NCBI RefSeq assembly: GCF_905220565.1
Contig: NC_059420.1
Span: 1,550,001-1,614,000 of the forward strand
DNA length: 64,000 nt
Reading direction: 5' to 3'
Source: Melitaea cinxia
Lineage: Eukaryota; Arthropoda; Insecta; Lepidoptera; Nymphalidae
Shown here in pieces: positions 32,743 through 41,636 of this stretch. Each line of letters begins with the position of its first letter. Within the stretch, counting starts at the first letter, position 1. A program made the position numbers and the translations under genes. The notes beneath the pieces were generated by a model. The model had not been told where the DNA came from. It ran no database searches and was given only the letters and a program-made list of their open reading frames with translations.

Positions 32743-33145
32743 AGTTTACTTTCTGTTTCGAGCAGTGGCGTATTTACAAAGTTGTCTTTAGTAGGCTATT
32801 CAATTTTTGACTGCTGACCTCTGTACTTCGATACTCTATTTCGCAATCATATTTATTCCGCTTTCTTTATTTTAAATATACATTTTGCTTATCTTTTCAT
32901 TTTTTTTTAAATTATTATTGTTGTTTTTATGTGGGTAGTTACATATTATTAATTTATTTAAATTTATTGTGTTTTATTTTGGTTGTATATTATGTTCATT
33001 GTTTCCAATGTAATTATTTGTCATACTATCTATATAGTTATATTTGAATGGTGTTATTATGTTGTGATTTTTATTTTTTGACTAGTCTTTAAGTTGTCTG
33101 TATATCGATGTATGTGAGTGTAAATAAATGATTATTATTATTATT
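32743..33145. other. No gene seen
   Basis: T-rich sequence ending in an ATT microsatellite (33131-33146). Confidence 0.45.
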
Positions 33146-33324
33146 ATAACCGACTCTAAAAAGGAGGAAGTTCTCAATTCGACTGTAATTTTTGTACACG
33201 TTTCACTTCATAACTTTTTACTAGGTGTAGTGATTTTTATGATTCTTATTTTTAAATTAAGGTGGTGGTAACCTATATCTAATAATGTCGACCTATGTTG
33301 TAATATACCGCATAAATATTCACT

Positions 33325-33588
33325 CATCATAATTGCCTCAGCCAATCGCAATCCATTGCTAGACATAGGCCTCCACAAGTTCGCGCGAAAAATGGCGTGA
33401 ACTCATGTGTGTTGCCCATAGTCACCAAGCTGGACACGCGGGTTAGTGACCAACCGTAGGGCTTGCTTGGTCGCACCGAAGACGCTGCTGCCCGTCTTCG
33501 GCCGGCGTATTTCAAAATCGACACTTGGGTGATTATCCCGCCATCAGTCGGCTTTTTAAGTTCCAAGGTGGTAGTGGAACTGTGTTAT
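33325..33588 (-). mobile_element. Family A nested in F, with target duplication
   Basis: Antisense A from ATCATAATTGCCTCAGCCAA to GTAGTGGAACTGTGTTAT, 5'-truncated. It is flanked by a 12-bp duplication TAAATATTCACT (33313-33324 and 33589-33600), which belongs to the interrupted F sequence. Confidence 0.93.
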
Positions 33589-33735
33589 TAAATATTCACT
33601 GGATATACCGATTCTGATGATTCTTGTTTTAATCGAAAGCTGAGGCTTGTGGTTCCATGTAAGGTTGAGATCCGATGAGTACTTTTCGAGTAATCTTTAA
33701 AAACGCGCATTTACTTGTATTATTCGTGTCATTTC

Positions 33736-34109
33736 ATCTTCATCATTGGCTTTAGTGCGTCTATTGCAGATGATTTAGACAGTGTCAGACAGATACTGTG
33801 TCGCCTAGGACACACTTCAGGTAAACGCAGAGTTGCCTAAGCTCTGCGCCACCCTCTCGACCTCCCTGGCTAGGCCCACAGGAACGACGAATCGATACGT
33901 GTGGAGCCAGTTCGGCTGCAGGAGTCTTTCGCATTTTAGAGCTATGCCACGAATGCTTAACGGATACCCCGTTCCGGGTTTCAAATGAAGTTTTCTTTCT
34001 CCAGGACCCTGATGACTTTGAGCCAGGTTTATCCCTCGGTCGCCTTTTACGACCCTCACAAAAGAAAGGGGTTGGTGCTATTCCACTCGGCCGACACCAC
34101 ACGGCAATG
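33736..34109 (-). mobile_element. A-related retroelement (A'), nested in F
   Basis: Its 5' region (minus strand) corresponds to CCTCGGTCGCCTTTTACGAC and AAAGGGGTTGGTGCTATTCC, clearly related to the A sequence TTAGTCGCCTCTTACGACAC and GAGAGGGGGTGG, but the rest of the body (GGCTAGGCCCACAGGAACGA) differs. The low-coordinate tail is ATCTTCATCATTGG. Probably a sister SINE family. Confidence 0.65.
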
Positions 34110-34150
34110 GTTTTTCGTGTACCTACACAACGTAGGTACACGAAAAACCT
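34110..34150. repeat. Perfect 18-bp-arm hairpin
   Basis: Arms GGTTTTTCGTGTACCTAC (34110-34127) and GTAGGTACACGAAAAACC (34133-34150) are perfectly complementary around the loop ACAAC. The right arm plus loop is an inverted copy of the family F sequence that forms the left arm. Confidence 0.95.
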
Positions 34151-34340
34151 TACTTGTCGATGTATTTGAAGTCGGTTTGTTATCGTTTGCGAGCAAACAA
34201 TTATTATTACTAGAGGTAGTGATTTTGAAGACTCTTATTTTTAATCGAAAGTATTGCTTATCGTGACACATTTAAACTTGTTCGAAATCTGAAGAGTACT
34301 GAGCTATCTCTAAAAATGCGTATTCAAAATCAAAATTTTG

Positions 34341-34562
34341 ACTAGCCCGTTGCCGCAGTTTGTAGTGACCCTGCTTTCTGCTCCGAGGGTTGTGGGTTCG
34401 ATTCCCACCCCAAGTCTGGGTGTAATATAAATATTTATTTATATATTTACTTATATATGTATTATGTATAAGTATGTTTATTGAAAAAAAAATATGTAGC
34501 TGTTACCTATAAACACAAGCATTAAGTTGCTTACTTTAGGAACAGACGACCGTGTGTAGGTA
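34341..34562 (+). mobile_element. SINE E, sense, full length
   Basis: Head AGCCCGTTGCCGCAGTTTGT and GGGTTCGATTCCCACCCC, body GTCTGGGTGTAATATAAATA, end TTAGGAACAGACGACCGTGT. Confidence 0.88.
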
Positions 34563-34659
34563 TTTATTATTTGTATAAAATCAAAAACAGCTTTATTCAA
34601 ATTGGTCCCATGAGCACTTTCGAATCGTCATTTTACAAATTAAAACTTTAAAAATAAAT

Positions 34660-35160
34660 TACTATTCAGTCTTCGCGTTGCTAACTTCTTCTTCGTTGAC
34701 TAGCTAACATCAGCCTGTCGGTTTTTTATGTGACGGTGTGCGCGCGCATCGTAAAAATTTACTGTCATAATTTTTAACCGACTTCAAAAAAGGAGGAGGT
34801 TACTCAATTCCACCGTATATATGTTTTTTCATGTATGTTCGGGGATAACTCCGTCGTTTATGAACCGATTTTGATAATTCTTTTTTTGTTGGAAAGGAGA
34901 TATCCCTGGTGGTACCATGATAAGGAAACCAGGATCTGATGATGGGATCCTAGAGAAATCGAGGGAAACTCTCGAAAATTCGCATAACTTTTTACTGGGT
35001 GTACCGATTTCGATGATTTTTAATTTAGTCGAAAGCTGATATTTATCAAATGCTCACATTTAAATTTCATCGAGATCTGATTACAACTTTTGGAGTAATC
35101 TTTGATAATGCGTATTTACTTGACAATTTTTTCGTCTACCTACGTTGTATTACTTAAGCT
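34660..35160 (-). mobile_element. Family F with 3' extension, antisense
   Basis: Extension CTAACTTCTTCTTCGTTGAC and GACGGTGTGCGCGCGCATCG (34683-34750), then F from ACCGACTTCAAAAAAGGAGG to CGTCTACCTACGTTGTATTA. Its promoter-proximal end is cut off. Matches 26040-26600. Confidence 0.85.
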
Positions 35161-35225
35161 ACCATCGATTCGGAATGTAGATTCTGCAGACAAAAATCGG
35201 CAAGAAATTCCGCATTTGTATTTAA

Positions 35226-35434
35226 CCTTTAACCACATCATACATTTTTTGTAACGTGGTTACCGACGTGCGGTCACAGAGACCGCTATATTATTTTGTT
35301 ATTAGAATTAATGTGTAATATGCTACTGAACTCGAAGGTACTGTGAGGCTCGGGATGGGGGACCCGGGGAACAGTGTAATCTACCAGGTACGAAACCGCA
35401 GCGGTCTGTGTGACCGCATGACGGTAGGTGAAGG
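35226..35434. mobile_element. piggyBac-like MITE, 209 bp, in TTAA
   Basis: Flanked by TTAA on both sides (35222-35225 and 35435-35438). Termini CCTTTAACC and the complement of CCTTCACC. Subterminal inverted repeats of 27 bp (35261-35287 and 35400-35426, three mismatches) centre on GCGGTCACA. TTAA targeting points to piggyBac. Confidence 0.75.
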
Positions 35435-35439
35435 TTAAT

Positions 35440-35525
35440 TGATTATTTTTTTCAACTACCTACATTGTTTTACTCGTCGATCTCAACGGGAGTCGGTTAC
35501 TTTGCGAGCAAACTCGATCATTACT
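35440..35525 (-). mobile_element. Family F end fragment, antisense
   Basis: TCAACTACCTACATTGTTTT and ACTCGTCGATCTCAACGGGA GTCGG, then TTTGCGAGCAAACTCGATCA. Confidence 0.7.
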
Positions 35526-35611
35526 TGCCTACGAATAGCCCGTGTGCGAAGTTTGCATTAATCGTACTTTTTGTTCCGAGAATTTTAAGTACGCATTAGG
35601 TACAATTATAT

Positions 35612-35944
35612 TACGCTTCAGCCTGTAATATCCCACTACTGGGCATAGGCCTCTTTCCCCATGTAGGAGAAGGATCAGAGCTTAATCCACCACGCTGCTC
35701 CAATGCGGGTTGGCGGATATATTCCCTACTATGAGTAACGATCGCTATCAGGTGTACATGATAACAACCGGGACCGACGGCTTAACGTGCTCTACGAGGC
35801 ACGGTGGGGAGACCCACAAGGCCTCGGCACGGCAAACACCTGTATGGCCAATACAAATGTTAGTCATGTGCGGGGATCAAACCCGCAACCGCCAACGCAA
35901 CTGGTACAATCCATGGCTGTAACCGTTGCGCCAACGCGGCGTCA
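35612..35944 (-). mobile_element. SINE B, antisense, full length, with target duplication
   Basis: Tail GCTTCAGCCTGTAATATCCC at the left and head CCGTTGCGCCAACGCGGCGTC at the right. It is flanked by a 10-bp duplication ACAATTATAT (35602-35611 and 35945-35954). Confidence 0.93.
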
Positions 35945-35964
35945 ACAATTATATGTATTGATTA

Positions 35965-36215
35965 TATGAGGAACAACCACTCTGGTGTAGTGGTGCGAGT
36001 AGCCTCGATTCAATTCCCGCTCGGGATGGATATTTGTATTTGTATAAATATATCTTTTCGTTTGGATGTCTGTCCTTGTGTTCTGCCCACCGTGCCTCGG
36101 AGCACGTCAAGCCGTCAGTCCCAGTAGTTATCATAAGTACCTGATAGCGATCGTTACTCATAGTAGGGAACATATCCGACAAACCGCAGAGGAGCAGCGG
36201 TGGGTTAAGCTAGCT
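35965..36215 (+). mobile_element. SINE B body with head 2, sense
   Basis: The head CTCTGGTGTAGTGGTGCGAG with B-box-like GATTCAATTCCCGC replaces the usual head. After a T-rich linker the standard body follows (CCCACCGTGCCTCGGAGCAC to GAGGAGCAGCGGTGGGTTAA). Confidence 0.8.
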
Positions 36216-36330
36216 GGGTTTTTTTTTTGTTCGATTATACTGCGAAAACTACTGAACCGGTCGGAATAATACTTATACAATAAGATGCAACGTGTTTCAG
36301 AGAAGGTTTAAGTGTACGATATGTTGGTGA
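36215..36330 (+). mobile_element. Decayed CTAG-type fragment
   Basis: TTGTTCGATTATACTGCGAA AACTACTGAACCGGTCGG matches the reverse complement of 1760-1865. Confidence 0.55.
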
Positions 36331-36469
36331 TTACTTATCTTGCAAAAAAGAATATGGTCGGACAGAGGTCGCTAGTAGTAAATAAACACCACAAATCAGG
36401 ATCCAGAAACACCGTCTAAAAACAAGCTTTTAGACCGCGACAAATATCAGTATTGCAAAAAAAATTGAC

Positions 36470-36545
36470 CTGACCAGGGTCGAAACCGCGACCGTTATCG
36501 CAGTAACCAGTTAATGCGACCACTGTGTTATCAACTCGTTCTATA
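36470..36545 (-). mobile_element. tRNA-like SINE head (unassigned)
   Basis: The minus strand reads GATAACACAGTGGTCGCATT (A-box region) and GCGGTTTCGACCCTGGTCAG (B-box-like). It is tRNA-derived in appearance, but without a clean cloverleaf. Confidence 0.5.
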
Positions 36546-37120
36546 TATCGTTGATCTTTCATAGATATACATTCTACAAATTTTATAAATGCGAGTTTTA
36601 GGATGGGTGTTGTTGTTGGACACGGGCTGTTTTCCGCAACTCAACGTCTTTATGCGCCTATTTTGCGTGACTGGCTGTGGACACTATTCGTGCCAGCCTA
36701 GCTCCTAGCAGACCCATGGATGGGTGTTTTAACACGTTAAACGCCGGCATGATTTTTTTAGTTTTTCTATTTGAACCATGGGGACACCATGTAGTCGACA
36801 TCACAGTTGTACCACGGGGGACACCACATGACATATGTCTTACGAAAATATGTCATATAGTGTAAGGAAAAATAAGTAAGATCTTTAAGAACGGGTATGG
36901 TAGTACAATAAAAGCTTATCATAAAAAAATTGTAAATAAGGACTTTTAAACTAGCCCCATGGACTACACAACTGAGCCCCAATTGGTGTCCCCCCTTTTT
37001 AAAAAATTAACGTACTAATTATAATGAAACTTCGTACGTAGATAGCTGGGAATCCAGTATAACGTATTGGCTAATTTTTATATCGACATTGCCACGGGAT
37101 AGTTAACTTATGACGGTAAA
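36546..37120. other. No gene seen
   Basis: A short inverted match (GGGGACACCA at 36779 and its complement near 36983) may mark a small element. 37037-37075 repeats the AGATAGCTGGGAATCCAGTA fragment also present near 10970. Confidence 0.35.
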
Positions 37121-37125
37121 ACTGA

Positions 37126-37388
37126 GGTAGGGCACAGCAGGAATTTCCTGCTCAAAATATGGAGCAGCCCGACTGGGGTACCTCGACCTTACAGAAGATC
37201 ACAGCTAAATAATACTGTTTTCAAGCAGTATTGTGTTCCTGTTGGTGAGTAAGGTGACCAGAGCTCCTGGGGGGATTGGGGATTGGGTCGGTAACGCGCT
37301 TGCGATGCTTCTGGTGTTGCAGGCGTCTATAAGCTACGGTAATTGCTTACCATCAGGTGAGCCGTACGCTTGTTTGCCGACCTAGTGA
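37126..37388 (+). mobile_element. Family C repeat, sense, full length
   Basis: AACTGAGGTAGGGCACAGCA to TTTGCCGACCTAGTGACATA; one of the cleanest C copies. Confidence 0.9.
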
Positions 37389-37724
37389 CATAGAAAAAAC
37401 AGCGTGGTGCAGCTCGTACTTAAATATTGTTTATCGAAACTACAGCAAAAAGTAAGTACGTATATTAAGATAAGGATTTTAACATACCATACCGGATGTT
37501 AGTAAACAAACAAAACGTGATCTTAAAATAATTTCTTTATCTAAAATCGCTATGATCATGAATTATATTTAATTTAAAACGTACTTAGATTACAAATTGT
37601 TATACATTTTAAGCAGTTTATCTGGCCATGATATACCTGTAAGGTTACGACTCAGAAGCGGAATTTTCGTAAATACTCGTATTTACGCCGCATTTACTCA
37701 AAACATTTTATACTATAGTTATCA
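37389..37724. other. No gene seen
   Basis: AT-rich unassigned sequence. Confidence 0.4.
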
Positions 37725-37975
37725 TTAGCTGTTCCCGCGACTTCGTTCGCGTGGGATTTAACAAAAAAGTTATCGTTTAGTTCGCAGAGTAATAAAATAA
37801 ATAAATTACTAAAATAAGAGTTGCCTAAGTTACTCTTTACTACATTAGCTAGCCAGTAAAAGTCCCGTCAAAATCAGTCCAGCCGTTTCAGAGATTAGCC
37901 GGAACGAACAGACAGACAAAAATTGTAAAAAAACGTTACTTTGGCATATGTACCGTGTATATATATATTAAGTTG
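37725..37975 (-). mobile_element. Family L element, antisense
   Basis: TTAGCTGTTCCCGCGACTTC at the left. CCGTTTCAGAGATTAGCCGG AAC and GACAGACAAAAATTGTAAAA at the right match L at 15330 and 28225. Confidence 0.65.
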
Positions 37976-38480
37976 AAAGTAAAATAGTTTATCAATGTGT
38001 AAAAATATCATACACTAGGTTTCCGCTTATTTTCTAGTTAAAAAATGGCTTATTCTAGGAAGAGATAACATAACATTTTGATGGCGAAATATGGTCCAGT
38101 AGTTTCGAGTTTGTCTCAAACAAATAACCAAATCTTTCTACTTTTGAATAATAATACGAATAGAGTTATAGAAGTTTTTTTTCTTAAAATACGAACTAAC
38201 ATCAAATACCGAATTTTGTATTTTATAAAATAAAACGAAACGAAACGCAGACGTACGCGGTACTCGATAAATTATATTCCACAACGCTCGAATAAAAAAT
38301 ATAACTATCAAACAACTATTTCACTCGTTCATCGGTCCGTGGACGAAAACAGGTTTCGAGTTAGCTAAACTTATATATACTTTACTTTTTTTTATATTAC
38401 CTGCCCGTATCCGAAACCATTGCTCGTCGTGACACTTAAATTAATAAAAAATACGCTTTTGTCCGCTCACCTCAGTTTGC
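37976..38480. other. No gene seen
   Basis: AT-rich. 38035-38170 has weak family J character (GTCTCAAACAAATAACCAAA, then AATAATACGAATAGAG). Confidence 0.4.
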
Positions 38481-38791
38481 CATTTTGATTCACTCGATAT
38501 ATAAAGTTTGTTGTGAAACAAAAACAATGCGCCAACGGCGCGAGCTACCAGGCTCCTATAACCTACAAGGAGATCGATTCATAAACATTCCCTCCAAAAA
38601 AATGCGACGCATAAAAAAGGGGTTAGAGACCTGCTCGGATAGAAAAAAAGCATCGAGAATACGAGGGATAGACCTCCGTACCTCCGTGGTTCGATCAGCG
38701 GCCGCCCCACACGTATAAAACCTCCGGGCAGGGCGGGACACCCCGCATATCTGCTCTAACAAATAACACCGAGCGCTCGCTCTGCACTTAC

Positions 38792-39160
38792 AATGTTCCG
38801 GGTGCCCTTCTTCCTCATACGAACATTGCACGCCGTTTATACATTTAACTACTAGAAACTACTACACTACACTATATCACGACAATCCTCACGCTCACTG
38901 ACATCGAGAACTTAAGTCTTTTTTTTTTGGAAGCGTTGTCGCGTGCCGCGTCGCCGGCCGGCAGAAAGAGAAATTGCGGACACAGGTAGCAGCCGCCGTA
39001 GCGGGTCCGGGGGTTTGTTATTTGAATGTTTTACATTATTTCACTGATCACTTTTGGGTAATATAGCGTTCGTCTCATGACAGTCGCGTAGCGTCGCACA
39101 TTGTACGAGTCGCGACAAATATGCGCGGCACGTCCCACTCGATCCGCTCGATCGTACTGG
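38792..39160 (-). CDS. Candidate first exon (5' UTR plus 9 codons) of the minus-strand gene
   Basis: On the minus strand a strong donor ACATT|GTAAGTG (GT complement at 38790-38791) ends an exon-like GC-rich segment. The first ATG after an in-frame TAA is at 38818-38816 and gives Met-Arg-Lys-Lys-Gly-Thr-Arg-Asn-Ile, ending exactly at the donor in phase 0. This is compatible with the phase-0 start of the GC-rich exon at 21341-21729. A 4-codon upstream frame (ATGTTCGTATGA) overlaps it. The 5' boundary (about 39160) is a guess. The alternative is that the exon is entirely noncoding and translation starts at the ATG of the next exon. Confidence 0.38.
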
Positions 39161-39280
39161 ATCATGGCTGAGCGTCGGCCGTCGGGCGGGGCGATACGCT
39201 GCGGGGGGGTTGTCTGTTTTGCCGACACCGTTATACAAACAACTTTATCGACGCAACGTACAGGTGGCGCGGTCGATCAC
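38930..39280. promoter_or_regulatory. GC/CpG-rich island between the divergent genes
   Basis: CpG-dense sequence (TGCCGCGTCGCCGGCCGGCA, GTCGCGACAAATATGCGCGG, GTCGGGCGGGGCGATACGCT) in an AT-rich surround. It lies between a candidate minus-strand first exon and MOGS on the plus strand, so it probably serves as promoter, perhaps bidirectional. No open frame in it is convincing. Confidence 0.5.
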
Positions 39281-39347
39281 TTCTATATCAGTTTTCAATA
39301 TGAAAGTTGGCGCTTTTACTGCTTATGATTTTTAATCCTCTAATAAA

Positions 39348-39387
39348 TACTTTACATTTTGCGTCAATACTTTACATTTTGCGTCAT
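39348..39387. repeat. 20-bp tandem duplication
   Basis: AATACTTTACATTTTGCGTC is present twice, head to tail and identical. Confidence 0.95.
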
Positions 39388-40006
39388 ATTAAACAGATAG
39401 TATCTAAAATATTAGAAAGAGAAAATTCAAATATATTTGGAAAAGTTAATAGTTTATTTTTATACCGATAAAGGCGCCATCTTTTAGTAGCGAGTTTTAT
39501 AAATTTTCAGATATAGATGACGTTAGAGTCGTTTTGTTTTGAATCGATATATAAGAATTACAAGATAATATAGGTACGAAACTTATTAAAGCAAAGAAAA
39601 TAAATGTACAACGTAAACGTACGCTACGTACGTTTTTTAATTTATTCTCGCCACTAGCTTACTAGTACTGTAGTTAAATAAAATGGAAAAGTATGTTTGT
39701 TGATATCAGTTGTTTTACAGTATTTTCTTAAAACATCATTATATTGATAAAGAAATAATTATACAAATAAATCAATACGTTTCACGTTTTTGAAATTAAG
39801 ATTACAGAAAATAATTGCAACTTATTTATAGTAAGGCAAATAATACTACATTTTTTAATACAAAATATTTACAACAAATAATTATGATTTATGAACAATT
39901 CAAGTTGTACAATTACATTAAGTACATAACTTAAAAAAAAATGTCTATTTTATATATTTAGGAACGAAGCCACTTGGAAATACATGTGTCACTCCGACGT
40001 ATAAAC

Positions 40007-40020
40007 ACAGTTATTGACGT
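40007..40020. repeat. Left target-site duplication of LINE
   Basis: ACAGTTATTGACGT, identical to 41311-41324. It brackets the I-like LINE insertion. Confidence 0.95.
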
Positions 40021-41001
40021 CTTATTAATCAAATCGATATTATTATTGACCATAAGCTAAAAGAGCGCCAGGAAGTTTACAACCTCATAGCACAATACTC
40101 TGATAAGTTCAAACAAGTTTACACAGATGGATCAAAAAATGATATAAATGTTTCCATGGCCTATTATGTACCTCATCTGAAGTTTGGCCAAGGCGTCAGA
40201 TTGAAAAAGGAGATATCAATATTTACAGCTGAAGCTCTAGCAATTACTGCTGCCCTAGAATTCATTAAAAAACAAACTAATCAATATTGGCTGATCATTA
40301 CTGACAGTATGAGCGTTCTAAAGGCTTTAGATAATTATCAATTCAGTGCTAATACAAACTTCATCATTTTAGAAATAAGACATCTCCTTTATCAACTATC
40401 CAGAAGAAACTACAACATCAAATTATTGTGGACACCTTCACATATAGGAGTAAGGGGAAATGAACATGTGGACTTTCTGGCACGTTCAATTGTTGACAGT
40501 GACAGCGGCAGCCCTGTTGATGAGAATGTTGCCGTACCATACACTGATCTATTAGTTGCTATTAAATCAAAAATCCTATCTGATTGGCGTGATCTTTGGC
40601 GACAAACCTTGTTAAGAAAAGGATCTTGGTATGCTCAGATAAATCAAGATATTGGAAAAAGTCCTTGGTTTACTAAATCGCATCAACATAGAAGCAGAAA
40701 ATATTATACAATACTATGCCGCTTGAGATTTGGACATTGCAGATTTAATGCACATTTGAATCGTATGCGTATCATCTCATCGCCCGTTTGCCCACATTGC
40801 ACCAACAACTCTACACAGTCTTTAGATCACATATTTTTTGAATGCTCCGCTTTTAATCTGGAACGCCTCTTATTTATAGCCAACTTGTTATCAACTTCTG
40901 GACCAAAAAATGTCCCGCGCAATACACAAGATTTATTGACTAATTTGGATAACTATACTAGTATATTTGAATTTATTTGCAATACTATCAATGATATTTG
41001 A
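40021..41001 (+). CDS. LINE ORF2 C-terminal part: RNase H plus Cys/His motif
   Basis: The frame is open from the insertion edge (40021) to the stop at 40999-41001, 326 codons; the first Met is at 40156. RNase H motifs are all present: Tyr-Thr-Asp-Gly-Ser (first catalytic Asp), Thr-Ala-Glu-Ala-Leu-Ala (Glu), Ile-Thr-Asp-Ser-Met-Ser (second Asp), and Thr-Pro-Ser-His-Ile-Gly with Asn-Glu-His-Val-Asp (His and last Asp). RNase H in LINEs is typical of the I/R1/LOA groups. The C-terminus has Cys-x2-Cys-x9-His-x4-Cys, which in these elements is thought to bind RNA or DNA. The lack of stops suggests a recent insertion. It has no promoter of its own. Confidence 0.92.
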   Translation, partial: LINQIDIIIDHKLKERQEVYNLIAQYSDKFKQVYTDGSKNDINVSMAYYVPHLKFGQGVRLKKEISIFTAEALAITAALEFIKKQTNQYWLIITDSMSVLKALDNYQFSANTNFIILEIRHLLYQLSRRNYNIKLLWTPSHIGVRGNEHVDFLARSIVDSDSGSPVDENVAVPYTDLLVAIKSKILSDWRDLWRQTLLRKGSWYAQINQDIGKSPWFTKSHQHRSRKYYTILCRLRFGHCRFNAHLNRMRIISSPVCPHCTNNSTQSLDHIFFECSAFNLERLLFIANLLSTSGPKNVPRNTQDLLTNLDNYTSIFEFICNTINDI

Positions 41002-41310
41002 AACAGGATCAGGACCTTCATTCATCGGATGTGAAATTTTATTTTGATATTTCAGGCTTCGGCCTATTACAGACTTGGTTTCGACCTCGCCTATCACTTA
41101 TAGACAAAGAAGAGTAGACGAAAATATGAAATTTCAGACTTGGTTTCGGCCTTACTCTACCAGTCATCGAATCAGAAGAACAATAAAGTTACTTCAGACT
41201 TGGCTCCGGCCTTTTGATATATCAGAACGAAACTTACAAATTCAGACTAGGCTGTATGGATTATAGTCCTTTGCCTTTCCCTATTGGGGATAAATTTTAA
41301 AACAACAACA
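40021..41310 (+). mobile_element. 5'-truncated I-like LINE with intact RNase H
   Basis: The insertion begins inside the ORF2 coding frame and ends in an (AAC)n tail. A 14-bp duplication (40007-40020 and 41311-41324) shows it is one retrotransposition event. The 3' UTR carries four diverged CAGACTTGG-type repeats (41070, 41135, 41195, 41243). It lacks endonuclease and reverse transcriptase. The insertion lies 104 bp upstream of the MOGS start codon, in the likely promoter or 5' UTR. Confidence 0.95.
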
Positions 41311-41324
41311 ACAGTTATTGACGT
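41311..41324. repeat. Right target-site duplication of LINE
   Basis: ACAGTTATTGACGT, directly after the AACAACAACA tail. Confidence 0.95.
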
Positions 41325-41401
41325 TTGCTTATAGCGAACGCCGTACAGCGTACACGGCATTACAACTTTACAACAGAATTTGAATACAAATTCCTAGTTT
41401 A

Positions 41402-41422
41402 ATGGTTCAGCATAATGGTTAA
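41402..41422 (+). promoter_or_regulatory. Upstream short ORF overlapping the MOGS start
   Basis: ATGGTTCAGCATAATGGTTAA encodes six residues and its stop lies after the MOGS ATG (41415), in another frame. Its context is weaker (T at -3) than that of the main start (A at -3, G at +4). It could dampen MOGS translation through leaky scanning if the transcript begins upstream. Confidence 0.55.
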
Positions 41423-41636
41423 GCACAGAAAGACGACCGTTCAGTATAGACATGGAAATAATAACGAATCTAGTTCGAGTTCGGGTGCGAGCGAGAGTTC
41501 CATCGCTAGCCGGACGTTTCACCTGTTATCTATATGGAAGACTGGTGTTGGAGTGATGTGCTTTGTTATAGCTGTTTACGTGGGCACTTTGGGCTACCTG
41601 GAGACGAGAGTAAACACGCCGCTCGACGAGGAAAAG
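41415..41636 (+). CDS. MOGS: MOGS (alpha-glucosidase I) exon 1
   Basis: First coding exon of mannosyl-oligosaccharide glucosidase (processing alpha-glucosidase I, GH63), which trims the terminal alpha-1,2-linked glucose from the transferred 14-sugar N-glycan in the ER. Its 74 codons encode a basic cytosolic tail (Met-Val-Lys-His-Arg-Lys), a Ser-rich stretch, and one membrane segment (about residues 43-62, Thr-Gly-Val-Gly-Val-Met-Cys-Phe...Gly-Tyr) followed by the start of the lumenal stem, a type II topology. The start is chosen for the good Kozak context (A at -3, G at +4) and for giving the short tail usual in this family. The donor is GAAAAG|GTATGA, phase 0. This N-terminal part is poorly conserved; the identification rests on exons 2-5 lying in frame downstream. 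Confidence 0.88.

Larger units (their letters stand above)
33148..34195 (-). mobile_element. Family F, antisense, twice interrupted
   Basis: F pieces in order: 33148-33312 (ACTCTAAAAAGGAGGAAGTT), 33600-33735 (GGATATACCGATTCTGATGA to TTTACTTGTATTATTCG), and 34133-34195 (CTTACTTGTCGATGTATTTG AAGTCGG). They are separated by a family A copy and an A-related copy. Confidence 0.75.

Noticed and set aside
33785..34141. 118-codon minus-strand frame
   Set aside because: It lies inside the A' retroelement, crosses the hairpin junction, and resembles translations of family A.
36766..36995. Possible small TIR element with GGGGACACCA ends
   Set aside because: Only 10 bp match, with no target duplication and no second copy; likely chance.
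38485..38831. Open frames on both strands in the promoter region
   Set aside because: The composition is that of a GC-rich promoter. The listed long frames run across a good donor site, and no domain is visible.
39031..39328. Overlapping frames on both strands in the CpG island
   Set aside because: Three mutually exclusive frames of similar length and Arg-rich composition are what random GC-rich DNA gives.
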